NCBI RefSeq assembly: GCF_902150025.1
Contig: NZ_CABFVS010000030.1
Coordinates: forward strand, 1-36,880
Origin: Bartonella massiliensis
GTDB taxonomy: Bacteria; Pseudomonadota; Alphaproteobacteria; Rhizobiales; Rhizobiaceae
Length of the DNA: 36,880 bases
Direction: 5' to 3'
The position numbers and the translations under genes are program-made. Positions 1 to 8,591 of this stretch are shown in pieces; position 1 is the first letter of the stretch; every line of letters starts with the position of its first letter. The notes under the pieces were generated by a model. It saw only the letters and a program-made list of their open reading frames with translations. It had not been told where the DNA came from and did not search any database.

Positions 1-170
1 TTACTGGAGGGGATCTCTAAATCATTGCCACTGTCATCAAATTCTGCTTCAAAGCTATCGGCTTCATTACTCGCATTGTCTGTAATGGTTGCCGTTAAAA
101 GACGTTGGTAAAAAACCTCATGAACAAGTTTCTCCCCCACCCTTACCTCAATAAAGGGATATGTGCGCAT
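1..170 (-). CDS. P2 gpD-like phage late control/tail protein, N-terminal part
   Basis: This is the 5' end of a minus-strand gene that runs off the left edge. The visible residues (MRTYPFIEVRVGEKLV, then ITDNASNEADSFEAEFDD) match the start of P2 gpD-type proteins, which open with a short beta strand and a TVTDN..ESD..EIEFDD-like segment. In P2-like phages gpD follows gpX and forms part of the tail hub. The chosen ATG overlaps the stop of the upstream gpX gene as TAATG, a usual sign of translational coupling; an ATG three codons earlier (position 179) is also possible. Only about 56 codons are visible, so whether the gene is intact cannot be judged. Family assignment rests on the short sequence plus its place after gpU and gpX. 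Confidence 0.7.
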   Translation of the reverse strand, partial: MRTYPFIEVRVGEKLVHEVFYQRLLTATITDNASNEADSFEAEFDDSGNDLEIPSS

Positions 171-424
171 TAATCCCATAGCCGTTTGACCACACTGTTC
201 TTTTCGCATGAGACAAATTCAGGCAAAAAGACTTTTAAGCCCCGCGGCAAAAAAGCCCCATACCCCGCAATTTCTGGATTAGCCTCCAGCGTGGCTTCTA
301 AATAACCTTTTAATAAACCCGCTTGCCGCCGGTCTCCTAAAACAGACAAGGCATGGTGATAACAAATCAAGTCTAAACTCATATCCTCTAATTCGATCAC
401 AAACTGCTTTGCGGGGATCTTCAT
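170..424 (-). CDS. Phage tail protein X (P2 gpX-like)
   Basis: An 84-residue protein of the P2 gpX family, a small LysM-like tail protein. Visible family traits are the early segment MSLDLICYHHALSVLGD (P2: DTLDAICVRYYG), the central LEANPEIAGYGAFLPRGLKVFLPE (P2: LAANPGLAELGAVLPHGTAVELPD, here with the same AxxP-G...LP-G spacing), and a C-terminus ending in RLWD where P2 has NLWE. The length is normal and there is no internal stop, so the gene itself looks intact. Its ATG overlaps the stop of the gpU gene as ATGA, and its own stop overlaps the next start, so this was a tightly coupled gpU-gpX-gpD operon. With gpU broken it is probably a relic. Confidence 0.82.
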   Translation of the reverse strand: MKIPAKQFVIELEDMSLDLICYHHALSVLGDRRQAGLLKGYLEATLEANPEIAGYGAFLPRGLKVFLPEFVSCEKNSVVKRLWD

Positions 425-891
425 GGGGTGTCCTCCTCTTGTCCCCCCTGATATTGCCCTATTTGATACTGACCTTGCGGTTTTCCCCCATCAAAAAACG
501 GCAACAGGCTAATGGAATAGCGAATGCGCCCCGATTGACCAGAGCGGTTAATGTAATCATGGTCTTTACGAATATGGGTAATGACCACAGAGCCATGCAT
601 TAAGGCACTGTAGCTATCATCACGCATCCAACGGATCATCTGAACCGGTTTTGCAGCACGAATGGTTCTGGTGATGGCATCAATGGCAACACGGTCTCCA
701 AACTCTTCTGGAAACAATACCCCGTGGAGGGTTTTGGGATCATTGCCATAGCCGGTAAATTGCAAACTAGGGGCCCCACCAAAACGTTCTCAGCAAACCC
801 ACGAGGCAGAAAACTCTTCCTCAAAAGATTGGAAATTTAACCAGTCCACATAAAATTGATGCGGTCCTAACATCAGCAAAGGATCTTGCAT
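421..891 (-). pseudogene. Phage tail protein U (P2 gpU-like), nonsense mutation
   Basis: The reading frame from the ATG at 891 (preceded by an AGGAGAGAGAGC-like purine-rich ribosome site) gives MQDPLLMLGPHQFYVDW and continues through SASWVC, a TGA at 790-792, then ERFGGAPSLQFTG and on to 421. The segments ERFG..PSLQFTG and PKTLHGVLFPEEFGD are characteristic of P2 gpU, where residues of the type RFGRRPALQFTG and SI.L.G.LYP.F.G are conserved. The frame is otherwise open over 156 codons, so only a single in-frame TGA at codon 34 disrupts it. An internal restart further downstream would lose the N-terminus. No upstream tail gene (tape measure or the like) follows at higher coordinates, so the phage segment ends abruptly near 905. 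Confidence 0.82.
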
Positions 892-1253
892 GCTCTCTCT
901 CCTCATTCTGTTTCTTGTATTATTCTGTTCTGCCATTCCTCTCTTGTTTTAATATACCCATGAATATTGGCATCAAAGCACATCTGACCATTAATAAAAT
1001 ATCATGAGGAAATTCTCCATGCCTTATAATATTGCACTAAATACGAAAAAGTATTTTTAACTATACTAAAAAAATACATTATAAATTAAACTTAAATATT
1101 GCGTATTTAACGATAAATTCAACTTTAACTTTGACAGAGAAAAAAAAATAAATTATCAAAGCTATGAGTAATTAATGAAAAGCAATATCTATTTCTGTTC
1201 TTCTTTTGAAGAGTGCGGGGAATAATATTGGGGGCTTTAAAAGGAGAGCATTC
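892..1253. other. Intergenic junction between phage relic and autotransporter array
   Basis: No credible gene. The left part (to about 905) is the ribosome site and upstream sequence of the gpU relic. From about 960 the sequence becomes strongly AT-rich with no coding signature. The right part holds the likely promoter and the ribosome site (AAAAGGAGAG, 1239-1248) of the first autotransporter gene. I see no tRNA, direct repeat or att-like core that would mark a clean phage end. Confidence 0.6.
1131..1159 (+). promoter_or_regulatory. Putative sigma-70-type promoter of autotransporter gene 1
   Basis: A perfect -35 TTGACA (1131-1136) is followed after 17 nt by TATCAA (1154-1159, four of six consensus bases). 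This would start transcription near 1166 and leave a leader of about 85-90 nt before the GTG start at 1254. Prediction from sequence only. Confidence 0.5.
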
Positions 1254-4200
1254 GTGTATAAAAAATCCCTTCTGTCATCTATGGCAACAGCAGCTATTGT
1301 GCTGTTTAATATCCAATTCAATGTTCATGCTGAATCTCTTGAAGTTTCTGGAGAAAAAAAAGAGATCAAAGATGCCACTTATGAGACTCTTCATGCTCTA
1401 AAAAACGGTCAAATTATCGGAACTGATTTGAAGGTAACTGGAAATAAAGACACAAACTCAAACACAAACATTTACGTTATAAGCACTGAAGGTAAAGGCA
1501 GTTCAATTGAATTAAAGGGCGATAACACAACCATTAAAGGAACGGATTCTGACATCCGTTTGGGTCTTGAAGTAAAAAATGACGCGATACTTCAAGTGAC
1601 AGGGGGCACTATTACAGTTTCTGACACTGGCGTTCACTTCTTAAACAGTAATAGCAAAGAAAACAAACTGGAAAATGTGACCATATCGAGTGGTAAAGAT
1701 GATGCACCACTACACGCTGGAATAAAAACTGAAAACAGTACCATCACTTTAGAAAATGTAAAAGTGACACAAACAAATAATGCCGTAGTTGCAAATAATA
1801 ACTCTACAATAACAATCTCTGGAGGATCATTTGAAACGCAAAAGGTAACATTAGGCGCTCTTAATGGCAGTACCATTACTTTAAACACCAACGTTCAAAT
1901 TACATCCGAGAACTCCGGACTTTATGCAAAAGATGGTGGCGCAATCAGCATGACGGGGGGAACCATTAAAACTTCAAAGGTTGGTGCTGGCTTTGAAGGC
2001 AGTAACAACGAAAAAATAAACTGGAAAATGTGACTATATTAAGTAATAAAGACGGTGCACTCCTGAACGTAGGAGTATCTGCAGACAAAAATAGTACAGT
2101 CGCTTTAAAAAATGTAACTGTAAAACAAGTAGAAAGCGCCGTAGTTGCCGATAATGAATCTACAATAACAGTCTCTGGAGGATCATTTGACGCAAAAAAG
2201 GCAACGATATACGCTGGAAAAGGCAGCACTGTTATTTTAACTGACGTTACACAGATTACATCATCTGAGAACGATGGACTTCTTGCCGAAACAGGTGGCG
2301 CGATCAGTATGACGGGAGGAACAATTAAAGCTTTCTATAATGGTGTTGACTTTGAAAGCAGTAACAGCGAAAAAAATAAACTGGAAAATGTGACTATATT
2401 AAGTAATAAAGACGGTGCACTTCTGAACGCAGGAGTATCTGCAGATAAAAGTACAGTCGCTTTAACCAATGTAACTGTCTCTCAAGCAATAAACGCCGTA
2501 GTTGCAGATAATGAGTCTACAATAACAATCTCTGGAGGATCGTTTGATGCAAAACTAGCGACAATAACTGCGAAAAATAATGGTACGATTATTTTAACTG
2601 ACAATGCCGAAATTACATCATCTGAAAACACTGGGCTTTATGCAAAAGATGGTGGCGCGATCAGCATGATGGGGGGAACCATTAAAACTTCAGAGTTTGG
2701 TGCTGGTTTTAAAGGAAGTAACAGCGAAAAAAATAAACTGGAAAATGTGACTATATTAAGTAATAAAGACGGTGCACTTCTGAACGCAGGAGTATCTGCA
2801 GATAAAAGTACAGTCGCTTTAACAAATGTAACTGTCACACAAGCAGAAAACGCCGTAGTTGCCGATAATGAATCCACAATAACAATCTCTGGAGGATCGT
2901 TTGATGCAAAACTAGCGACAATAGCTTCGCAAGGCAATAGTATCGTTACCTTAACCAACAATGCTCAAATTACATCATTTGAGAACGATGGACTTCTTGC
3001 ACAAAATGACGGTGCAATCAGCATGACAGGAGGAATCATTAAAGCTTCAAATGTTGGCGCTCATTTCGAGAACAGTAAGAGAGAAAAAAACAAACTGGAA
3101 AATGTGACAATATCAAGCAGTAAAGACGATGCGCTGCTTCTGAATGGAATATTAGCAGTCCAAAACAGTACAGTCGCTTTAACAAATGTCACCGTGACAA
3201 AAGCAAACAGCGCCATAATTGCAGATGATCAATCAACAATAACGGTTTCTGGAGGGGAATTTGACGCAAAAAAGTAACTATAGGTTCTCAAAGAAACAGT
3301 ATCATTACCTTAACCGACAATGCCCAAATTACATCATCTGAAGACACTGGACTTTATGTAAAAGATGGTGGCGCAATCAGCATGACGGGGGGAATCATTA
3401 AAGCTTTCTATAATGGAGCTAGCTTCGAGAACAGTAAGAGAGAAGAAAACAAACTAGAAAATGTGACCATATCAAGCGTTAAAGATGAAGATGATGCGCT
3501 ATTACACTATGGAATAGAAGCAAATAAAAGTACCCTCATTTTAAACAATGTAACCGTGACAAAAGCAGAAAGTGCCATAATTGCGGATGACCACTCGACA
3601 ATAACAGTCTCGGGAGGATCATTTGAAAGCAAAGGTGATGGCATATATGCAAAACAGGGAAGTTCCATTACTTTAAATAACGCTACGATCACATCATCTT
3701 ATGGAGATAGTGTCTATGCAGACGGTCCAGATTCAAAAATTATAATGGTAGGAGGAAGTGCAACTGCAAAAAGTAACAGTGCAGCATTATTGACAGAAAA
3801 CGAAGGACAGATCGATGCCACAAATGTTACGCTCACAACAGATGGTATAGGAACCGGCGCACTTGCGCTTGGTGAGAGCACAATTCAATTGCATGGCAAA
3901 ACGACAATCAACAATACTTTAGACGGTCTTAGAGCAGCTGATGGTGGTAAAATTACCGGTGAAGATTTAAATATCACCGGTGGAAAAGCTATCAATTCGG
4001 ATCCCGACACAACACGCTCTGGTCTAACGACAGAAGACGCTGGAAGTGAAATTAACTTAACAGGCAAAACAATCATTCAAAATGTTGATGAAGGTCTTTA
4101 TGCAGACGGTGGAAGCAAGATCACCAGTGGTGATCTAGTAATGACCGGTGGTGAGAGCAAAAAAATAACCACTGCTGTAGGCTCTTACGAGCCTGAGAGC

Positions 4201-6363
4201 AAAATTGAATTAAATGGTAACACAACCATTGAAAGCTTTGATCTTGGTCTTGCTGCAGCTGGTGATGCCTCAATTATCATGAAGAATGGCACTAAAAATG
4301 AAATAGACGTCAAAAAAGTTGCACTATTCGCAGCAGCTAGGGGAAAGATTGACCTAGCAAATACTGATGTAAAAGCAGAAAACATAGGTATGCAACTAGT
4401 GGCTTTATCGAAAAACAATACAGATAAATTAGATGATCTACAAATAGATGGAAATAGCGAAATCAATCTGACCAATAGCAATATTCACGTTGATAATGGC
4501 ACTGGAATTCTTGTTGGAGCTTTCTCCGCAAAAAGCATTGAAAATAGCCCTACTCTATCAATCGGTACAATTAATCTTAATAATTCAAAAATCCACGCCG
4601 ATATGTTATTAGATGATAGTATTTTTTGGGACAAAATTTCTGGCAACGATAAAAATTTCTGGAATGATGAAACCATGAAGAAGATCTCCAACGGTAGCTT
4701 CACATTAAATGCAGATCATTCCACTTTAGAGGGCAGAGCCAACATTGCACAAGAGAGAAACGTACACTTTGACCTGAAAAACGGAACACAATGGTTCTTA
4801 AAAAACAGCACACAAGAGAAAGATGCTGAAGGTAATTTGCTTGATATCACTCAAAGGTCACGTTCTGACATTTCTGTTCTCGACCTCAATGACAGCTCTC
4901 TCATTTTTCAAGAGCCAACAGAAGGTCATTACCACACATTGCATATAGGTTCGGGAAAACCAGATACCAAAGCCGTTTATAATGCAACAGGCAACGCAAA
5001 AATTTATTTCAATACAAAATGGACTGATGGCACGCCAATCACAGAGCAAGAAACCGATCATCTTCTCATTCACGGTGATGTTTCAGGCTCCACAACAGTT
5101 TATATCAAAAGCGATTTAGGAGATAAAGAGAGTGTCACAAATGCTTCCGATCCTTCTAATATAGGGGGGCTTTCACTCATTCAAGTCTCTGGAGAGGCAA
5201 AGGAAGATTCCTTCAAATTAGCGCATGGTTATACCACAAGAGGTGGTTTGCCTTATAAATATACGCTAACCGGTTACGGACCAGACTCAAGCCATGGTGT
5301 GGCCGATATTGACCAAAACCTCTTTGATGAAAAGAATGAGAATTTCTGGGATTTCCGCTTACATAAAGGCTTTCTTGCCCCTGATTTAACTACAGAAGAA
5401 CTTGTTCCACAAGCAGCAAGCTATATTGTAATGCCGAATGCTCTCTTTCACGCTGGATTAACCGATATTGCTAAACAAGACGAATTTTTAGCCAGTATGA
5501 GAATGTCAGCCATAGGACAAAGACTGGGACTAGGAATAAAGAACGCATTCTTCTTAAACACCTATGGAAATACAGCAACCTTATCTTCCAAGCGTGGTCC
5601 TCTCAAATACGGTTATGGAGCTGATTTCCGCTATGCCTCTCTCCAAGCCGGTGTTGCATTGGCAACCTTAGAAGGACAAAACACCACAACTCATCTAGGG
5701 CTGGGCGGCACCTATGGACGTCTCTCTTTTACTCCAAAAGATATGGCAGGTGCAGGAAAGAGCACGTTGGATAAATGGGCCGTGACAGCCTATGGGAGCA
5801 TAGAACACAACAGTGGTTTCTATATTGATGCACTTTTATCTTACGGTATCCTTAAAGGGCATATCACCAATGCCATCAGAGGAAATACCGCAAAGTTAAA
5901 AAATGCAAAAACACTGAGTGTTGCCGCCACCATTGGGAAACAATTTGCAACGGGTCTTGAAGGCGTTTCTTTCGAACCACAAGCCCAACTGGTGTATCAA
6001 CGTTTAATGTTTGACACCCTTGTCGATGTCGATAACTTAAAAATTGATATGAAAAATCCTCATCAATGGTTGGCACGAATTGGTGGACGTCTAACAAAAA
6101 CAGTCTCCATTCAAAAGAATCGTCCTCTTTCTTTCTATGGAAAGGTAAACCTTCTCAAAGCCTTTGGGGATGATAGTAAAATACAGATAGGCAAAAACTT
6201 TGATCTTGACGCTACGGGAACTTCTCTTGAAGGGGGTGTTGGCATCAATGCACAACTTTCTCAAAATCTCTCCCTTCACGGTGATGTCAGTTATCAACAA
6301 AAGCTGCAAAAAACCGGTATTTCTGGAGCAAACTTTTCAGGCGGCATACGCTATGAGTTTTAA
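1254..6363 (+). pseudogene. Large repeat-containing autotransporter (gene 1), two 1-nt frameshifts
   Basis: If read through, this encodes a type V autotransporter of about 1703 residues. The start chosen is GTG at 1254, 6 nt after AAAAGGAGAG; it gives a signal peptide (MYKKSLLSSMATAAIVLFN, ending near VHA). The passenger is beta-helix-like with repeated SGGSF, STITIS and AISMTGG strands in units of 118-120 residues. It is followed by a pre-barrel module (LNLNDSSLIF near residue 1209, then GDVSGSTTVYI and LSLIQVSG) and a C-terminal barrel from FWDFRL (about 1364) to YEF. Two breaks occur. Near 2011-2016 a run of six A replaces the seven A in sister repeats, giving a stop at 2033. At 3268-3274 one A or G is missing in AAAAAAG, giving a stop at 3277. 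Frames change by -1 both times. It may be dead, phase-variable, or affected by homopolymer sequencing errors. Bartonella Iba/BafA-type autotransporters have the same architecture, but I do not assign a name. Confidence 0.85.
1671..3815 (+). repeat. Tandem coding repeats of about 357 bp in autotransporter passenger
   Basis: The anchor GAAAATGTGA recurs at 1671, 2024, 2384, 2741, 3098 and 3457 (last with one change upstream, CTAGAAA). Spacings are 353, 360, 357, 357 and 359 nt; adding the two missing bases makes every unit a multiple of three (118, 120, 119, 119, 120 codons). There are thus five full units and a sixth that fades out near 3.8 kb. Units three and four are almost identical for some 80 nt after the anchor, which points to recent duplication or gene conversion. 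Each unit encodes KLENVTI, a STVAL strand, NAVVADNESTITISGGSF and a GLLA..GGAISMTGG strand. Confidence 0.9.
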
Positions 6364-6401
6364 ATAAAAACCGTAATAACAGCCATGCTATTCAATTTAA
6401 C

Positions 6402-6430
6402 AAAAAGGCAGCACAATACGCTGCCTTTTT
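6402..6430 (+). terminator. Rho-independent terminator after autotransporter gene 1
   Basis: AAAAAGGCAGC, loop ACAATAC, GCTGCCTTTTT: an 11-bp stem including the A/T tract, 38 nt after the TAA. The A and T tracts on both sides would let it work in either direction. Closely related hairpins follow genes 2 and 5. Confidence 0.85.
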
Positions 6431-7545
6431 GATTCTAGACACTCTTTCATAAAAAATTGCTCGAATAGCTTTGTTGTTGATCCCCTACAGCACTATCTGC
6501 ATCAAGATTTATTGATTGATAAGGCTCGCTGTTATTTTTTGAAGCATAGAAACATATCAGATTGAATGTGTCCATCTCTCTCAAATAAAATGTCATAAAG
6601 CGCCTTATCTCCAAGTGAAAGCAAAGTCTTCAGAAAAAACACCTAGAAATAACTACACCCACCCCATATTTTATTGATATAATTTCACTTGTTTCATCCC
6701 CCCTTCCCTTTTGAGAGAGAAAAAATGTAAGGTATTTTTATCTAGAATATGTCAAAGTTCAAAATAATAAAAGCGGAGAGCTTTTAATAAAAGTACAATC
6801 TCTCATAAAAGTGCTATTGTATTGGCCACGCACTATTCATTTAAAAGCTTCAACATGAAGCTCTTTATATAACGTTTTTCCACTCAAAATAGGTTTTTCC
6901 TCCTCTTCACACGAGTCTCCCAGCCATATTTTATTCGCGAATTTATCCATAAAGCTTAAGAAAAATACATTTCTAGACAATATACAGACAACCATATTAG
7001 AAAAAGATTATAAAAAGTCCCTGTCTTTGCACCCTTGCTATATTTACCCCCCTATTCTTTCAATTACCGCACTTAACACCCATCTATAAGGCTTCATTGA
7101 CACTTCCCTGTACCACCCTTTTAAGCAAATAGTTTTGAGAAAGTTCATCCCTCTCCTATCAAGCGCATCTCACTGAAAGAAAATAAAACAATGGAAAAAC
7201 GATCAAAATCAGTGGAATAGAGATGAATTTATTAAGCGCAATATGATGCTATCAATCTTAAGGTAATATTGTAAAAGCAGTGCCTATTTTTCCTATTTTA
7301 TAGCTCTTATTATCTAATAAGAGGTAAAGTTGTACAACAACATATTTAATAAAACATTAGTATATTTAAATATTTTTTGTATAAATTTAAGTTATAATAA
7401 AATATACTATTATTTTTTAATAGTTTACATGTAAAATTAATATTATAGATAAATATTTATTTATTAATATAAATAGAAAATAAGAAATATTTATATCTAA
7501 AAAAATATTCTATCGTAAACAGAAATTGTAAAAATTTTACGATTT
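6431..7545. other. AT-rich intergenic region, no gene seen
   Basis: No open frame with a ribosome site or family likeness is visible on either strand. From about 7320 the sequence is extremely AT-rich (long runs of A, T and TATAAA-like words). An inverted repeat ATCGTAAA...TTTACGAT lies near 7511-7543, just before the degraded passenger start. Confidence 0.5.
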
Positions 7546-7549
7546 TCTA

Positions 7550-7745
7550 CCTGTCATGCAGAAACTAAATCCCTCGAAGTTTTTTACGCAAAAAACATAT
7601 TCAACGGAACTTTTGAGATACTTCATACAAAAGCTGATAAAAAATCATCAACGGATATTTAACAATAACAAAAGAATAGAAATACAAATTGCTGGCGCTT
7701 AAACTGTTTCTACGGCTGTAAAAACTGAGGGAAGGAACAGTATAA
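7550..7745 (+). pseudogene. Degraded 5' passenger fragment of a sixth autotransporter
   Basis: The frame starting at CATGCAGAAACT reads HAETKSLEVFYAKNIF then NGTFEILHTKADKKSSTDI before stops. This aligns with the mature N-terminus of gene 1 (HAESLEVSGEKKEIKDATYE, then TLHALKNGQ). Further on, CTGTTTCTACGGCTGTAAAA and GAGGGAAGGAACAGTATAATT correspond to gene 1's NIYVISTEGKGSSIE region. Stops and small indels interrupt it, and the homology ends near 7745, with no barrel behind it. It is therefore a dead duplicate of the start of a gene-1-like gene, not of genes 2 or 3. It sits directly before an integrase relic. Confidence 0.65.
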
Positions 7746-7779
7746 TTATTATAAATATAAGGAATTTCATGGATTTATT

Positions 7780-8160
7780 GTATTGATTTATAAAATGTAT
7801 TCATTATTGTGCTTGTTGAATGAGTGTCTCCAATGCCGTAAAATTTCTCTCGTTCTAAACCTGTTTTATATTGAATCAATTAAAATCATTCGCTTATACA
7901 GCACGAACAAAAAGAGTTATGTGGATAAAACGATACAAGCAAAACCTAAAATGCCTTTTTATGAACGATCTCAAAACCAAGAATTGTATCGCTATATTGG
8001 AGCAGGCCCAAGTATATGATGAGCTTGCTTCTTTCATGAAGGTGTCAACTTACTCCTTCACAAGCATAAGATAACAGGATTCAATCTCAATGGCTTTAGC
8101 GTTATACCGTTCATGGTCGCCATCGCAAAATGCGCTGTATTACCTTCAGTAAAATAAGCT
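7780..8160 (+). pseudogene. Integrase 5'-end relic (plus strand)
   Basis: One of the dispersed copies of a tyrosine-recombinase gene start. Recognisable pieces in order are TATTGATTTATAA (7781-7793), TTGAATGAGTGTCTCCAATGCCGTAAAATT, TATTGAATCAATTAAAATCATT, GTTATGTGGATAAAACG, AAAATGCCTTTTTATGAACG (start of the coding part), and then CTTTAGCGTTATACCGTTCATGGTCGCCATCGCAAAATG, which corresponds to the YRY..H.RRREMG segment of the better copies. No continuous reading frame survives. Confidence 0.6.
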
Positions 8161-8479
8161 TTGCCCCTTTTAAGAAAGGTTTCTTTAAAGAAAAACCGTA
8201 AATATCCTCCTCTTTCTTTTTCTTAGTGCAGATTTTTCTTCTATAGCAGAAAAAATTGATTGAGATTTTCTGAGTGCCTAAAGTGATCCATCTTAACATA
8301 AAGCTTTTATAATGATTGTCCCAAAATCAATAATTTTTTAAATAGCATGCTTCATCGTGTTTTTAGCATAAACTTATCAAGTGAAATCTTATGGAATCCA
8401 TTTTTCCCAATTTTTTTATGATCATACAAAAAGCTTTTCTAAAGCAAAATTTCAAATTATAGAGAACATCACAATATAA
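8161..8479. other. Intergenic, no gene seen
   Basis: AT-rich spacer between the integrase relic and the duplicated leader of autotransporter gene 2. The imperfect inverted repeat AAGAAAGGTTTCTTTAAAGAAAAACC near 8172 is the only structure noticed; no coding signal on either strand. Confidence 0.4.
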
Positions 8480-8591
8480 TTTGTTTTGTTATTTACAATA
8501 AAAACATAATGATATAAAAGCTGGTCGGGTACTTGCGCCATCAGGGGAATGAAGTAAGCATCAAAGCATACCAAATACTAAAGGCATATCT
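8480..8591 (+). promoter_or_regulatory. Duplicated promoter and leader of autotransporter gene 2
   Basis: This 112-nt stretch is nearly identical to 12051-12161 in front of gene 3. It contains TTTACA and TATAAA (8513-8518) separated by about 15 nt, which are candidate promoter boxes. A roughly 70-nt leader follows (GCTGGTCGGGTACTTGCGCC, then ATCAGGGGAATGAAGTAAGC) with the ribosome site AAAGG about 7 nt before the ATG. Retention of the whole leader, unlike the diverged passengers, suggests shared control. Exact promoter boxes are tentative. Confidence 0.55.

Noticed and set aside
1671..3815. Regularly spaced repeats that could look like a CRISPR array
   Set aside because: Units are ~357 bp and encode a continuous protein; there are no short repeats with unique spacers and no cas genes.
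1634..4703. Several open frames of 60-107 codons on the minus strand inside autotransporter gene 1
   Set aside because: They are antisense shadows of the repetitive coding sequence, repeat with the same period, and lack ribosome sites.
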